Assembly (NCBI GenBank): GCA_964352225.1
Contig: CAYGRM010000257.1
Coordinates: forward strand, 1 to 9,721
DNA: 9,721 nt
Direction of reading: 5' to 3'
Source: CAJQQY01 sp964352225
Lineage (GTDB): Bacteria; Bacteroidota; Bacteroidia; Chitinophagales; Saprospiraceae
Both the position numbers and the translations under genes were made by a program. This document shows positions 1 to 5,986 of this stretch, one piece after another (position 1 is the first letter of the stretch; each line of letters starts with the position of its first letter). Under the pieces are notes generated by a model that had not been told where the DNA came from, ran no database searches, and saw only the letters and a program-made list of their open reading frames with translations.

Positions 1-4
1 ATTT

Positions 5-50
5 AATGATGAGGCCTAAACAATTAAACACTTTTTAATCTCTCATCATT
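5..50. repeat. Inverted repeat at the left edge
   Basis: AATGATGAG at 5-13 is exactly complementary to CTCATCATT at 42-50, with a 28-base spacer. No T-run follows on the + strand, so it is not a clear intrinsic terminator. It could be the end of a transcript lying left of the window, or chance in AT-rich DNA. The rest of 51-246 shows no gene I can support. Confidence 0.3.
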
Positions 51-246
51 GCTACCGAATACCCTGTGGCTTTTATTAGTCATGGGGTTTTCTTGTATTA
101 TGGATTGTATCCAATGCTCACATTTATTTTTATAGAACTTACCTTAATTTTTGGTCGAAAAAACCCTTTCATTTGCCGAGCAAATTGGAAGTGATTTTTA
201 ATTACTCGCAACTTCAGTTTAATTATTTCATTAAAACTACTGACTT

Positions 247-441
247 ATGTTCGACTACAAAATCATCAGAATCCCAATTAGTATGTGGACTGCGAAACCC
301 AAAGAAGATTACCTAGATGTAATTAGAGAATATGCTGCGGAAGGATGGAGATTTATCCAAGTATTCACGCCTCCTGGTGCTGGAACAGGGATGAGTTATT
401 ATATCGAAGTTATTTTTGAGAAACCAAAAGAAGAGATTTGA
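247..441 (+). CDS. Small DUF4177-like protein
   Basis: This 64-residue protein has the outline of the DUF4177 family: an N-terminal strand (FDYKIIRIPI), a helix ending in EYAAEGWRFIQVF (residues 28-40), and a final strand ending in a charged tail (YYIEVIFEKPKEE). The 'AAEGW' turn followed by a hydrophobic strand is the family's most recognisable feature. The family's function is unknown and members are usually 50-80 residues, so the length fits and the gene looks complete. There is no signal peptide or membrane segment, so it is probably cytosolic. It stands alone on the + strand, with a hairpin terminator about 107 bases past its stop and a convergent protease gene beyond. The ATG is the only sensible start: the A/T-rich upstream sequence has no Shine-Dalgarno site. 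The family call is by eye. Confidence 0.75.
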   Translation: MFDYKIIRIPISMWTAKPKEDYLDVIREYAAEGWRFIQVFTPPGAGTGMSYYIEVIFEKPKEEI

Positions 442-548
442 ACTCAAAAAGATTTCATCTTTACGAAGGAGTTTAGGAGGAAAGCATCCAGGTCAATTTA
501 ACCAAAAAAATTATTTAGATTTAGTAAATTTTTGTCATAACAATTTTG

Positions 549-585
549 AACAGCCTATTCAGTTTTGAGTAGGCTGTTTTTATTT
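549..585 (+). terminator. Intrinsic terminator between convergent genes
   Basis: AACAGCCTA (549-557) pairs with TAGGCTGTT (570-578) around a 12-base loop and is followed by a T-rich run at 577-585. The T-run favours stopping transcripts coming from the small gene on the left. The hairpin also sits directly at the stop codon of the convergent protease gene, so it may serve both directions, although the - strand side lacks a good T-run. Bases 442-548, between the first gene and this hairpin, hold no gene I can support. Confidence 0.75.
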
Positions 586-1836
586 GTCGATGATCAATTT
601 TTTGGAAGCCACTTGATTATTTGCTTCAAAGTAGATAAAGTAAATACCATTACTAATATTTGAAATGTCAAAAGTTCTTAAGTCTTTTACAAAAATCAAA
701 TTGGAATAGATCTCGCGACCAGCTGTATCAAAAATCGCCATTCGAACTGGAAGGTCACTATCTAAATCTAAATCAATATGGACACAATCTGCAGCTGGAT
801 TAGGGAAAAGTAAAATATCATCTGGAGTCAAAGTGATGTCTTTGGTATTATTAAAAGCACAGGCTCCAGAGTTTTTTAATGTTTTTCGATAATCAGAATC
901 AAGTGCTGCCAACATTCTCAATTTTTGACCTTGAGTAAACATTGCCATGCAATTGTCATCCACATAGTCCATATAATTCATAAACATATCTTCCGACCCA
1001 CAGGATATTTGAGGATGAGATGGACAAAGACCTTGGTATGAAGTATCCTGCATTGGAGTATCATCTACTAGATCTCCAGTATCACATCCATTCTGTCCCC
1101 AGATGTGGTAGAGGTTAAAAAAATGCCCCATTTCATGTGTTAAAGTCCTTCCATGAAAATAACCATTATTGGTGGAGCAAAAGAAACCAAAATAATTGGG
1201 ATCAATAAAAACACCATCTTCGTATTCCGATTGAGCCATTCCAGGAAATGTAGCTTGTCCTAAAAGTCCCGATAATTGACCAACCCAAATGTTAATATAA
1301 TTTTGCGGTTCCCAAGCATTACTTCCTCCTAAGTCATCATAGCAAATTCTTCTTCGATTACCTGAATAACTTGCTCCAACTCTTGCAAATGAAGTTTCTT
1401 TTCGAACTATCCCATTCGTTATTTTTCCATTTGGATCAACCTTAGCCAAACAAAATTCAATCTCAACATCAGCAGCAAGTGGTCGGAATATGGTTGGAAT
1501 TATCGAAGCATTATCGTTCATTTTTCGGAAGTCGGCAGTCAAACCATCGATCTGAGCTTCAATTTCAAGGTCAGTAAAATCTTCTGATTCATCCATCCAA
1601 ACGATATGTACGACAACTGGAATGGTAATTATTTCCCGAAGAGTTACTTTATTTTGATTTTCTGCAATCCATTGTTGAGTGAACAATTCCAACTCTTCGA
1701 GGCGATGCAAAGAGGCTTCGTCCATATTTTTTCTGGAAAAATTAGGTTGGATAGCACCACAATATTGGTCTTGTGCCATTATGAAAATAGGCAAGAGTAG
1801 GAATAAAATAATGGAGGGTAAAAATTTTATGTTCAT
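580..1836 (-). CDS. Secreted M43 (pappalysin-like) zinc metalloprotease with T9SS sorting domain
   Basis: This 418-residue protein is a predicted extracellular zinc protease. Residues 1-21 form a signal peptide (short basic start, hydrophobic core, cut after IMA). The zinc site is HEMGHFFNLYH at 234-244, the extended HExxHxxxxxH motif of metzincins: His234, His238 and His244 bind zinc and Glu235 is the general base. The Met-turn is in NYMDY at 287-291, as in the M43 pappalysin/cytophagalysin family. Cysteines at 220, 251, 271, 279 and 296 around the active site suggest disulfides. From about residue 342 (LFPNPAAD) to the end lies a T9SS type A C-terminal domain, including the NGIYFIYF strand and a final KLIIDK, which directs export across the outer membrane. 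The protein should therefore be secreted or surface-anchored. Substrate cannot be read from sequence. It appears to be monocistronic, with a terminator on each side. The start is the only Met ahead of the signal peptide. Confidence 0.93.
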   Translation of the reverse strand: MNIKFLPSIILFLLLPIFIMAQDQYCGAIQPNFSRKNMDEASLHRLEELELFTQQWIAENQNKVTLREIITIPVVVHIVWMDESEDFTDLEIEAQIDGLTADFRKMNDNASIIPTIFRPLAADVEIEFCLAKVDPNGKITNGIVRKETSFARVGASYSGNRRRICYDDLGGSNAWEPQNYINIWVGQLSGLLGQATFPGMAQSEYEDGVFIDPNYFGFFCSTNNGYFHGRTLTHEMGHFFNLYHIWGQNGCDTGDLVDDTPMQDTSYQGLCPSHPQISCGSEDMFMNYMDYVDDNCMAMFTQGQKLRMLAALDSDYRKTLKNSGACAFNNTKDITLTPDDILLFPNPAADCVHIDLDLDSDLPVRMAIFDTAGREIYSNLIFVKDLRTFDISNISNGIYFIYFEANNQVASKKLIIDK

Positions 1837-1845
1837 ATATTAAAG

Positions 1846-1875
1846 CAAACGAATAAACCTAGGAATGTGTTCCAA
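1846..1875 (-). promoter_or_regulatory. Candidate promoter of the metalloprotease gene
   Basis: Read on the - strand, TTG (1875-1873) is followed after 19 bases by TTCGTTTG (1853-1846), one mismatch from the Bacteroidota -7 element TAnnTTTG. The spacer matches known promoters of the phylum (about 17-23). The expected transcription start would lie only a few bases before the ATG at 1836, giving an almost leaderless mRNA, which lowers confidence. The rest of 1877-2019 shows no gene. Confidence 0.35.
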
Positions 1876-1876
1876 G
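1859..1876. repeat. Near-palindrome inside the protease promoter spacer
   Basis: CTAGGAA (1859-1865) and TTCCAAG (1870-1876) are inverted copies with one mismatch around TGTG. The core GGAA-N4-TTCC is exact. It overlaps the -33 trinucleotide and the spacer of the candidate promoter, where an operator would be expected. No regulator can be named. Confidence 0.4.
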
Positions 1877-2013
1877 TTACGAGTGTAAAATTAATTTTTT
1901 TGTCGGTAAAATTTCCTTTTGGAATTAGCTAAGGTAAGTTAGGAGAATGGATCTTTTGAATATAACATAAAGATGAGAAGATAACTTTTTTTATCCGTTT
2001 TTATTGCCTCAAA

Positions 2014-2049
2014 TAAAAAAGTGTTGCCCCATTTTTATGAAGCAACACT
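2014..2049 (-). terminator. Terminator of the LKGG peptide gene
   Basis: AGTGTTGC (2020-2027) and GCAACACT (2042-2049) form an exact 8-bp stem with a 14-base loop. On the - strand the stem is followed by a T-run (the A-run at 2015-2020 on the + strand). It begins 11 bases beyond the stop codon of the peptide gene and separates that gene from the downstream metalloprotease gene. Confidence 0.8.
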
Positions 2050-2060
2050 ATTTTAATTTT

Positions 2061-2243
2061 TTAGAAGGATCCTAATGTTGAGTTATCTAATGCTGGTGGA
2101 ATTCCTCCTCCACCAATTGGTTTAATAGGTGGCCGTGGCGGCGGCGGGTCACCAAAACTACCTCCTCCTTTAAGGCAGGAGGTTTCATAAGAGTTTAGAA
2201 CGTTTAAGTTCAAACTCGCTGATAATTTTGTCAAATTGGTCAT
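2061..2243 (-). CDS. Putative secreted peptide precursor with LKGG double-glycine leader
   Basis: This 60-residue open frame resembles the Bacteroidota peptide precursors with a double-glycine leader (as in the TIGR04149 group). The leader, residues 1-27, has the usual layout: a TKLSASLNLNVLN segment, a short turn and then CLKGG at 23-27. Cleavage after Gly27 by a C39 peptidase-type ABC exporter would release a 33-residue product. That product is rich in proline and glycine (DPPPPRPPIKPIGGGGIPP at 32-50) and ends NSTLGSF. It contains no cysteine, so a classical lanthipeptide is unlikely; Cys23 lies in the leader. No modification, protease or exporter gene is in the window. It has its own terminator and is probably monocistronic. 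An upstream ATG at 2259 runs into a stop after four codons, which supports this start. The core DNA (about 2131-2155) is distinctly GC-rich against an AT-rich background. Function is inferred from the leader alone. Confidence 0.65.
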   Translation of the reverse strand: MTNLTKLSASLNLNVLNSYETSCLKGGGSFGDPPPPRPPIKPIGGGGIPPALDNSTLGSF

Positions 2244-2284
2244 GTTAAAATATTTTCATGGTTAATAAATAAAATATACGTCAA

Positions 2285-2311
2285 TTCGATATAATATTTT
2301 ATTTTATCGAA
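2285..2311. repeat. Inverted repeat upstream of the peptide gene
   Basis: TTCGATA (2285-2291) and TATCGAA (2305-2311) are exact inverted copies with a 13-base AT-only spacer. They lie 42-68 bases upstream of the peptide gene's start, where a promoter or operator would sit. No clear -7/-33 pair was found here. Confidence 0.35.
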
Positions 2312-2430
2312 ATTAAGCCTTAAAAAGTATGGGGAGAAGGGAAATAATGGGAGGAGAGTTATTTAATATTTTGTAACGAGAAAAGAGTGCCAAAAAATGT
2401 TAAAAATAGGTGATTAGTTTACTTTTTTCG

Positions 2431-2444
2431 ATGATTTAAATCAT
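2431..2444. repeat. Perfect 14-bp palindrome, CRP/FNR-like
   Basis: ATGATTTAAATCAT is fully self-complementary. Its core, TGAT-N4-ATCA, resembles the half-sites bound by CRP/FNR-family regulators (TTGAT-N4-ATCAA). It lies 69 bases upstream of the remnant gene at 2513 and about 190 bases upstream of the peptide gene start. The similarity is visual, and the site is AT-rich, so chance is possible. Confidence 0.35.
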
Positions 2445-2455
2445 TTCAGGCTTAT

Positions 2456-2492
2456 TTATTTTAGAAAAAAAGCTCGTTTTTAACTAAAATAA
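2456..2492. repeat. Long AT-rich hairpin in the gene-poor gap
   Basis: TTATTTTAG (2456-2464) pairs with CTAAAATAA (2484-2492). Inside it, AAAAA (2467-2471) pairs with TTTTT (2477-2481), leaving a symmetric AA/AA internal loop and a GCTCG apex. It lies just before the decayed gene at 2513. Whether it acts as a terminator, a leader structure or nothing is unclear. Confidence 0.4.
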
Positions 2493-2512
2493 GTTGAAGC
2501 TGTTTTGATAGG

Positions 2513-2696
2513 ATGAAATTTTATAAAAAAACGGAACCAATTTATCCTAAAGCCTTTGGACGAAGTTTGGGCGTTTTTTTCTAAACCTGAAAATTTAAAT
2601 GAGGTTACTCCCAAGGATATGAATTTTGAAATTTTTAGCGACATTGCTAATAAACCGATGTATGAAGCAGTAGAGCAATTTTTGGCAAAGAAGTAA
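2513..2696 (+). pseudogene. Decayed SRPBCC-family gene, frameshifted and shortened
   Basis: Read in the frame ending at the TAA of 2694-2696, bases 2541-2639 give FILKPLDEVWAFFSKPENLN followed by EVTPKDMNFEIFS. This is the typical start of Bacteroidota SRPBCC (START-like) cytosolic proteins, which have an LDEVW-FFS-PENL-ITP-MGF pattern. The natural start, ATG 2513 (MKFYKKTE), lies in a different frame. A one-base frameshift is needed between about 2525 (a seven-A run) and 2541, and the ATG frame itself stops soon after. After EIFS the frame continues only 18 codons (DIANKPMYEAVEQFLAKK) to the stop. Intact family members run to about 150 residues, so the middle and most of the end are missing. 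The frameshift alone could be a sequencing error, but the large loss cannot. Bases 2316-2430 of this gap show nothing coding. Confidence 0.65.
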
Positions 2697-2698
2697 TT

Positions 2699-2731
2699 AG
2701 TGATGAGTTCCGTTTATCAAAACTCATCACT
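2699..2731. terminator. Hairpin after the pseudouridine synthase gene
   Basis: AGTGATGAGTT (2699-2709) and AACTCATCACT (2721-2731) form an exact 11-bp stem with an 11-base loop. It lies 2 bases beyond the synthase stop and 2 bases beyond the end of the decayed gene on the other strand, as a shared terminator would. Neither side has a good T-run, so its efficiency is uncertain. Confidence 0.55.
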
Positions 2732-2733
2732 TC

Positions 2734-3786
2734 CTAAAGATTCTCTTTACGACTAGCTACATAATTTTTCCATCGAGTAATCGCATTTTGAAAATCCTCT
2801 GGGATTGGCTCTTCAAAGTACATTTTCTCTCCGGTACTTGGATGAATGAAACCCAAGCTTTTAGCATGTAAAGCATGTCGAGGCATCACCGCAAAAGTAT
2901 TGTTGACAAATGCTTTGAATTTTGTAAAAACAGTTCCTTTGACGATCCTATCACCGCCATATTTTTTATCATTAAATAATGGATGACCAAGATGTTTCAT
3001 ATGAACCCTAATCTGATGGGTTCTTCCAGTTTCTAACTGACATTGGATCATCGTTACATAATAATACCTCTCCAGAACTTCATAGTGAGTGATGGCATGT
3101 TTTCCTTCGCTTCCATCTACAAAAACGGTTCGCATCATTCGATGTTGAGGATGTCTTCCAATGTGTCCTTCAATGGTACCTTTTTCCTCTTCGACATCTC
3201 CCCACACCAAAGCCACATACTTTCGTTCGATGCTATGATTATAAAATTGTTTTCCCAAGTGAGTCATCGCTTCTTCCGTTTTCGCAATCACCAAAAGTCC
3301 AGAAGTATCTTTATCAATTCGATGTACTAACCCAGGTCGTTCATTGGTATTTCCCTTCTTGACAGGTAGTTCTTTTTTTCCTTTCATATAAAATGCCAAT
3401 GCATTAACCAAAGTCCCTGTCCAATTTCCAATTCCAGGATGAACCACCATTCCTGCTGGTTTGTTGACGACCATCAAGTCATCATCTTCATAAACAATAC
3501 TCAGGGGGATATCTTCGGGAACGACATTTTCGGAATGTCCTCTAGCTTTATAAAAAAATACGGTAACTAAATCGTATGGTTTTATTTTTTCGTTGGGCTT
3601 GCAATCAGCGTGATTAATTTTGACCATCCCCGCTTTGACGGCTTCCTGAATTTTTGTTCGAGAAACTCCCTCCATCTTTGACATCAAGAATTTATCAACT
3701 CTCATAGAGACTTGATTTCCATCAATCAAAAATTCATGATGTTCAAAATGGCGATCTTCGCCCTCTTTTGTTTTTCCTTCTTCCAT
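2734..3786 (-). CDS. rluD: RluA/RluD-family ribosomal RNA pseudouridine synthase
   Basis: This 350-residue enzyme converts uridines to pseudouridine in structured RNA. An S4 RNA-binding domain occupies about residues 27-78 (RVDKFLMSKMEGVSRTKIQE... VKIN), followed by the catalytic domain from about 95 to 335. The signature HRIDKDTSG at 155-163 contains the catalytic Asp158. Other family blocks are VVNKPAGMVVHPG (106-118), the RKYVALVWG strand (188-196), the LETGRTHQIRVHMKHLGHPL block (251-270) and PRHALHA (302-308). The S4 plus catalytic layout and the length fit RluD, which modifies helix 69 of 23S rRNA (positions 1911, 1915 and 1917 in E. coli). Bacteroidota carry several RluA-family members, so target and symbol are inferred. 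It is encoded 71 bases downstream of the beta-barrel gene and may have its own promoter at the end of that gene. The start gives a rather long charged N-terminus (about 26 residues before S4), but no better start follows. Confidence 0.92.
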   Translation of the reverse strand: MEEGKTKEGEDRHFEHHEFLIDGNQVSMRVDKFLMSKMEGVSRTKIQEAVKAGMVKINHADCKPNEKIKPYDLVTVFFYKARGHSENVVPEDIPLSIVYEDDDLMVVNKPAGMVVHPGIGNWTGTLVNALAFYMKGKKELPVKKGNTNERPGLVHRIDKDTSGLLVIAKTEEAMTHLGKQFYNHSIERKYVALVWGDVEEEKGTIEGHIGRHPQHRMMRTVFVDGSEGKHAITHYEVLERYYYVTMIQCQLETGRTHQIRVHMKHLGHPLFNDKKYGGDRIVKGTVFTKFKAFVNNTFAVMPRHALHAKSLGFIHPSTGEKMYFEEPIPEDFQNAITRWKNYVASRKENL

Positions 3787-3852
3787 TCTTTAAATCGGGT
3801 TTTCTAATAAGCTATGTTAAATAATTTCGTTTATTTGATGAGGTGAGTTTTG

Positions 3853-3860
3853 CAAATTTA
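3853..3860 (-). promoter_or_regulatory. Candidate -7 promoter element for the pseudouridine synthase gene
   Basis: Read on the - strand this is TAAATTTG followed by CA, an exact match to the Bacteroidota -7 element TAnnTTTG. It overlaps the stop codon of the upstream beta-barrel gene and lies 66 bases before the synthase start. No TTG is found at the expected -33 distance, so this is only a candidate. Confidence 0.35.
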
Positions 3861-4664
3861 GTATTCTTCTTCATCATAGCTATCATTCTCTTCAATATAT
3901 TCTTCCTCATTTTGATTCCCAAATCCAATTAGAAATTTTATTCCAATCTGAGGAACCAATAAATCAGTTGCAGAATTTTTGATTTCAAAAACATCAATGG
4001 GGTCAATGAATACTGAATCGTCTTCTTTTCTGACATAATATTCACCTGAATTTCCTCTTAAATAAGAACAACGAACATCAATAAATAAGTAATTTTTGTT
4101 AATCGGAATTTCAAACCCAATTGCCCCTCCATAACTCATGGCAAAATCACTATTCTCGATTTGACTAGTTATCTGATCATTGGCTCCATTAGTTCTATCT
4201 GTCAAAATAGTTCGAGTGAATAGACTTTTTACACCGATTAATCCTTCGACATAGGGATGAAGAAAAAAGTCCACTTCTGGATAAAAACGAATTTGTGCAT
4301 GACTTAAAACGATACTATTTTTCGTTCTTGATTCATACTCTTCAAAATCAAAAGTCACTTCGGTAACTGACTGGAAATCATAATTCTGAAAACTAAAATC
4401 AATTCCTCCGTAAACTGGTACATCTTTTTTGAATTTCCACATCACATTTCCACCAAATCCCCAACCAGTATAATTTACATTATCCCCAAATTTCCCTTGC
4501 GGTAACCCTAGCTGGAAGTTGGTTCCAATAAAAATACTTTTTTTAAAATTGAATTCATCTGTGATTTCTTCCTCATAATTTTCCTCCTCCGCATCATCCA
4601 CTTGCGCAAATGAAAAACTGAAAATAAAGAATGATAGCATTAAAAAAATATATTTTTTTCCCAT
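3858..4664 (-). CDS. Outer-membrane beta-barrel protein with acidic ends
   Basis: This 268-residue protein has a clear signal peptide (MGKKYIFLMLSFFIFSFSFA, cut after residue 20). The mature part begins with a strongly acidic segment (residues 21-38, many Asp and Glu). A series of alternating amphipathic strands follows, typical of a small outer-membrane barrel: FIGTNFQLGLPQGKFG, GWGFGGNVMWKF, YGGIDFSFQNYDF, AQIRFYPEVDFFLHPYVEGLIG, YGGAIGFEIP, NYLFIDVRCSYLRG and LVPQIGIKFLIGFG. Unusually, the barrel is followed by a second acidic tail (about 252-268) ending in Tyr, rather than ending at the last strand. Function is unknown; such 'outer membrane beta-barrel' proteins are common in Bacteroidota. 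It diverges from the methionine gamma-lyase-like gene across an 80-base gap. A link to the downstream pseudouridine synthase is probably positional only. Confidence 0.8.
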   Translation of the reverse strand: MGKKYIFLMLSFFIFSFSFAQVDDAEEENYEEEITDEFNFKKSIFIGTNFQLGLPQGKFGDNVNYTGWGFGGNVMWKFKKDVPVYGGIDFSFQNYDFQSVTEVTFDFEEYESRTKNSIVLSHAQIRFYPEVDFFLHPYVEGLIGVKSLFTRTILTDRTNGANDQITSQIENSDFAMSYGGAIGFEIPINKNYLFIDVRCSYLRGNSGEYYVRKEDDSVFIDPIDVFEIKNSATDLLVPQIGIKFLIGFGNQNEEEYIEENDSYDEEEY

Positions 4665-4665
4665 G

Positions 4666-4698
4666 TTGAGATTAGAATTATATTAAAAGTTACTTTTG
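4666..4698 (+). promoter_or_regulatory. Candidate promoter of the methionine gamma-lyase-like gene
   Basis: TTG (4666-4668) is followed after 22 bases by TACTTTTG (4691-4698), an exact match to the Bacteroidota -7 element TAnnTTTG. The start of transcription would fall near 4705, giving a leader of about 40 bases before the ATG at 4745. The spacer is at the long end of the accepted range. Confidence 0.5.
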
Positions 4699-4714
4699 GG
4701 GAGATTTCGTTCTG

Positions 4715-4722
4715 CAAATTTA
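4715..4722 (-). promoter_or_regulatory. Candidate -7 element of the beta-barrel gene
   Basis: On the - strand this reads TAAATTTG, followed by CA, an exact TAnnTTTG match. It lies 51 bases before the beta-barrel start, which suits a promoter. No TTG lies at the proper -33 spacing. Together with the + strand element at 4691-4698, it means the two divergent genes would share overlapping promoter DNA. Confidence 0.4.
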
Positions 4723-4744
4723 CAATCATTTAATATAAGAAAAA

Positions 4745-5941
4745 ATGAAAAAGAAATTACATTTTGGTTCCCTTTGTGTTCACGATTTTACAAAAAAAAT
4801 AAATAATCTTCCTCATCAATTGCCCATTTATGCCACATCTTCTTTTGCTTTTGAAAATTTGGAGCAAGGCATTGATATTTTTTCTGGAAAAAAAGAAGGG
4901 CATTTGTACTCTCGCTATGGTAATCCGACCATCGAAACTGTTGCTGATAAAATTGCCAATTTGGAAACTTTTGGTTTGGATTTAGAAGCAAAATGTTTTT
5001 TGTTTAGCTCAGGCATGGCTGCTATTTCTTCCTTGATGATGGCAAGTGTAAAATCAGGCGACCAAATTCTTACTCAAAATAATCTCTATGGAGGTACCAC
5101 TTATTTTTTTCAACAAATATTAGAACCACTTGGCGTGGAAACGATCTTCGCAGATTTTTCTAATTTAGAAAACGTGAAAGCATTGTTAGAAAAAAATAAA
5201 AAAGTTAAAATGATTTATCTCGAATCACCTGCCAACCCGACTTTGGCTTGTGTTGATTTGGAAAAAATAGCAAAACTTGCCAAACAATTTAATGTCAAAA
5301 CGGCGATAGATAACACTTTTCTAACACCATATTTACAACAACCCTTTCGATTCGGAATTGACTTTGTGATTCATTCCACTACTAAATTTTTGAATGGACA
5401 TGGTAACTCTATTTCAGGAGCGGTAATTGGAAAAGACATAGATTTTATGATGGAAAAAGTGTGGAAGGTCATGAAATTAGTAGGTACAAATTCCAACGCT
5501 TTCGATGCCTGGATGCTCAATAATGGATTGAAGACTTTAGAATTACGCATGGATCGACATTGTCAAAATGCAGATGCACTTGCCCATTTTTTACAAGAAA
5601 ATAAAAAAGTAGCACACGTTAATCATCCTTCTTTGACGACTCATCCAGATTTTGAATTAGCCAAAAAACAAATGAGAGGCTCGGGCGGAATGCTCAGTTT
5701 TGAATTGGAAGGTGGTTTAGAATCTGCTGTGAAATTTATGGAACGGTTGCAATTTTGTACTATCGCACCAACGCTTGGTGATGTGGATACTTTGATTGTT
5801 CATCCTGCGTCGATGTCGCATATGAATATTCCAAAAGCCGAAAGAGAAGCAGTTGGAATCACAGATGGATTAATCCGGGTATCGGTCGGAATTGAAAATG
5901 TGGAAGATATATTAACAGATATGGAAAAAGCTATTGTTTAA
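4745..5941 (+). CDS. Cys/Met metabolism PLP enzyme, methionine gamma-lyase-like
   Basis: This 398-residue cytosolic enzyme belongs to the trans-sulfuration family of fold-type I PLP enzymes (methionine gamma-lyase, cystathionine gamma-lyase/synthase). The PLP lysine is Lys214 in HSTTKFLNGHG (210-220). Tyr55 and Arg57 in YSRYGNPT bind the phosphate of the neighbouring subunit. Tyr115 in NLYGGT stacks on the cofactor, and Asp189 in DNTFLTPYLQ pairs with the pyridine nitrogen. The C-terminal half follows methionine gamma-lyase closely: LRMDRHCQNA (267-276), GGMLSFEL (314-321), TLGDVDTLIVHPASMSH (343-359) and GLIRVSVGIE (375-384). However, the active-site cysteine typical of methionine gamma-lyases (Cys116 in the Pseudomonas enzyme) is Gly117 here, so methionine cleavage is not certain. 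A cystathionine lyase/synthase or another beta/gamma-elimination is possible. Length is normal for the family. The alkylation repair gene follows 45 bases on and may be co-transcribed. Confidence 0.88.
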   Translation: MKKKLHFGSLCVHDFTKKINNLPHQLPIYATSSFAFENLEQGIDIFSGKKEGHLYSRYGNPTIETVADKIANLETFGLDLEAKCFLFSSGMAAISSLMMASVKSGDQILTQNNLYGGTTYFFQQILEPLGVETIFADFSNLENVKALLEKNKKVKMIYLESPANPTLACVDLEKIAKLAKQFNVKTAIDNTFLTPYLQQPFRFGIDFVIHSTTKFLNGHGNSISGAVIGKDIDFMMEKVWKVMKLVGTNSNAFDAWMLNNGLKTLELRMDRHCQNADALAHFLQENKKVAHVNHPSLTTHPDFELAKKQMRGSGGMLSFELEGGLESAVKFMERLQFCTIAPTLGDVDTLIVHPASMSHMNIPKAEREAVGITDGLIRVSVGIENVEDILTDMEKAIV

Positions 5942-5986
5942 AACTACTTGCTAAATAGTTACCAACTTTCAAAATGAAAATTACAA

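Noticed and set aside
464..492. A stretch resembling the conserved GGAGGAAAG core of RNase P RNA
   Set aside because: Only about ten bases match. The rest of the roughly 350-nt RNA, including the second conserved end, is absent.
1606..1800. Open frame on the + strand inside the metalloprotease gene
   Set aside because: It is a shadow of a well-supported coding region on the other strand, and its translation shows no family features.
3043..3330. 95-codon frame on the + strand within the pseudouridine synthase gene
   Set aside because: It overlaps the catalytic region of a clear RluA-family gene on the other strand and has no recognisable domain.
4788..4991. 67-codon frame on the - strand over the start of the methionine gamma-lyase-like gene
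   Set aside because: It is antisense to the start of a clear PLP enzyme gene, with low-complexity translation and no promoter or motif.
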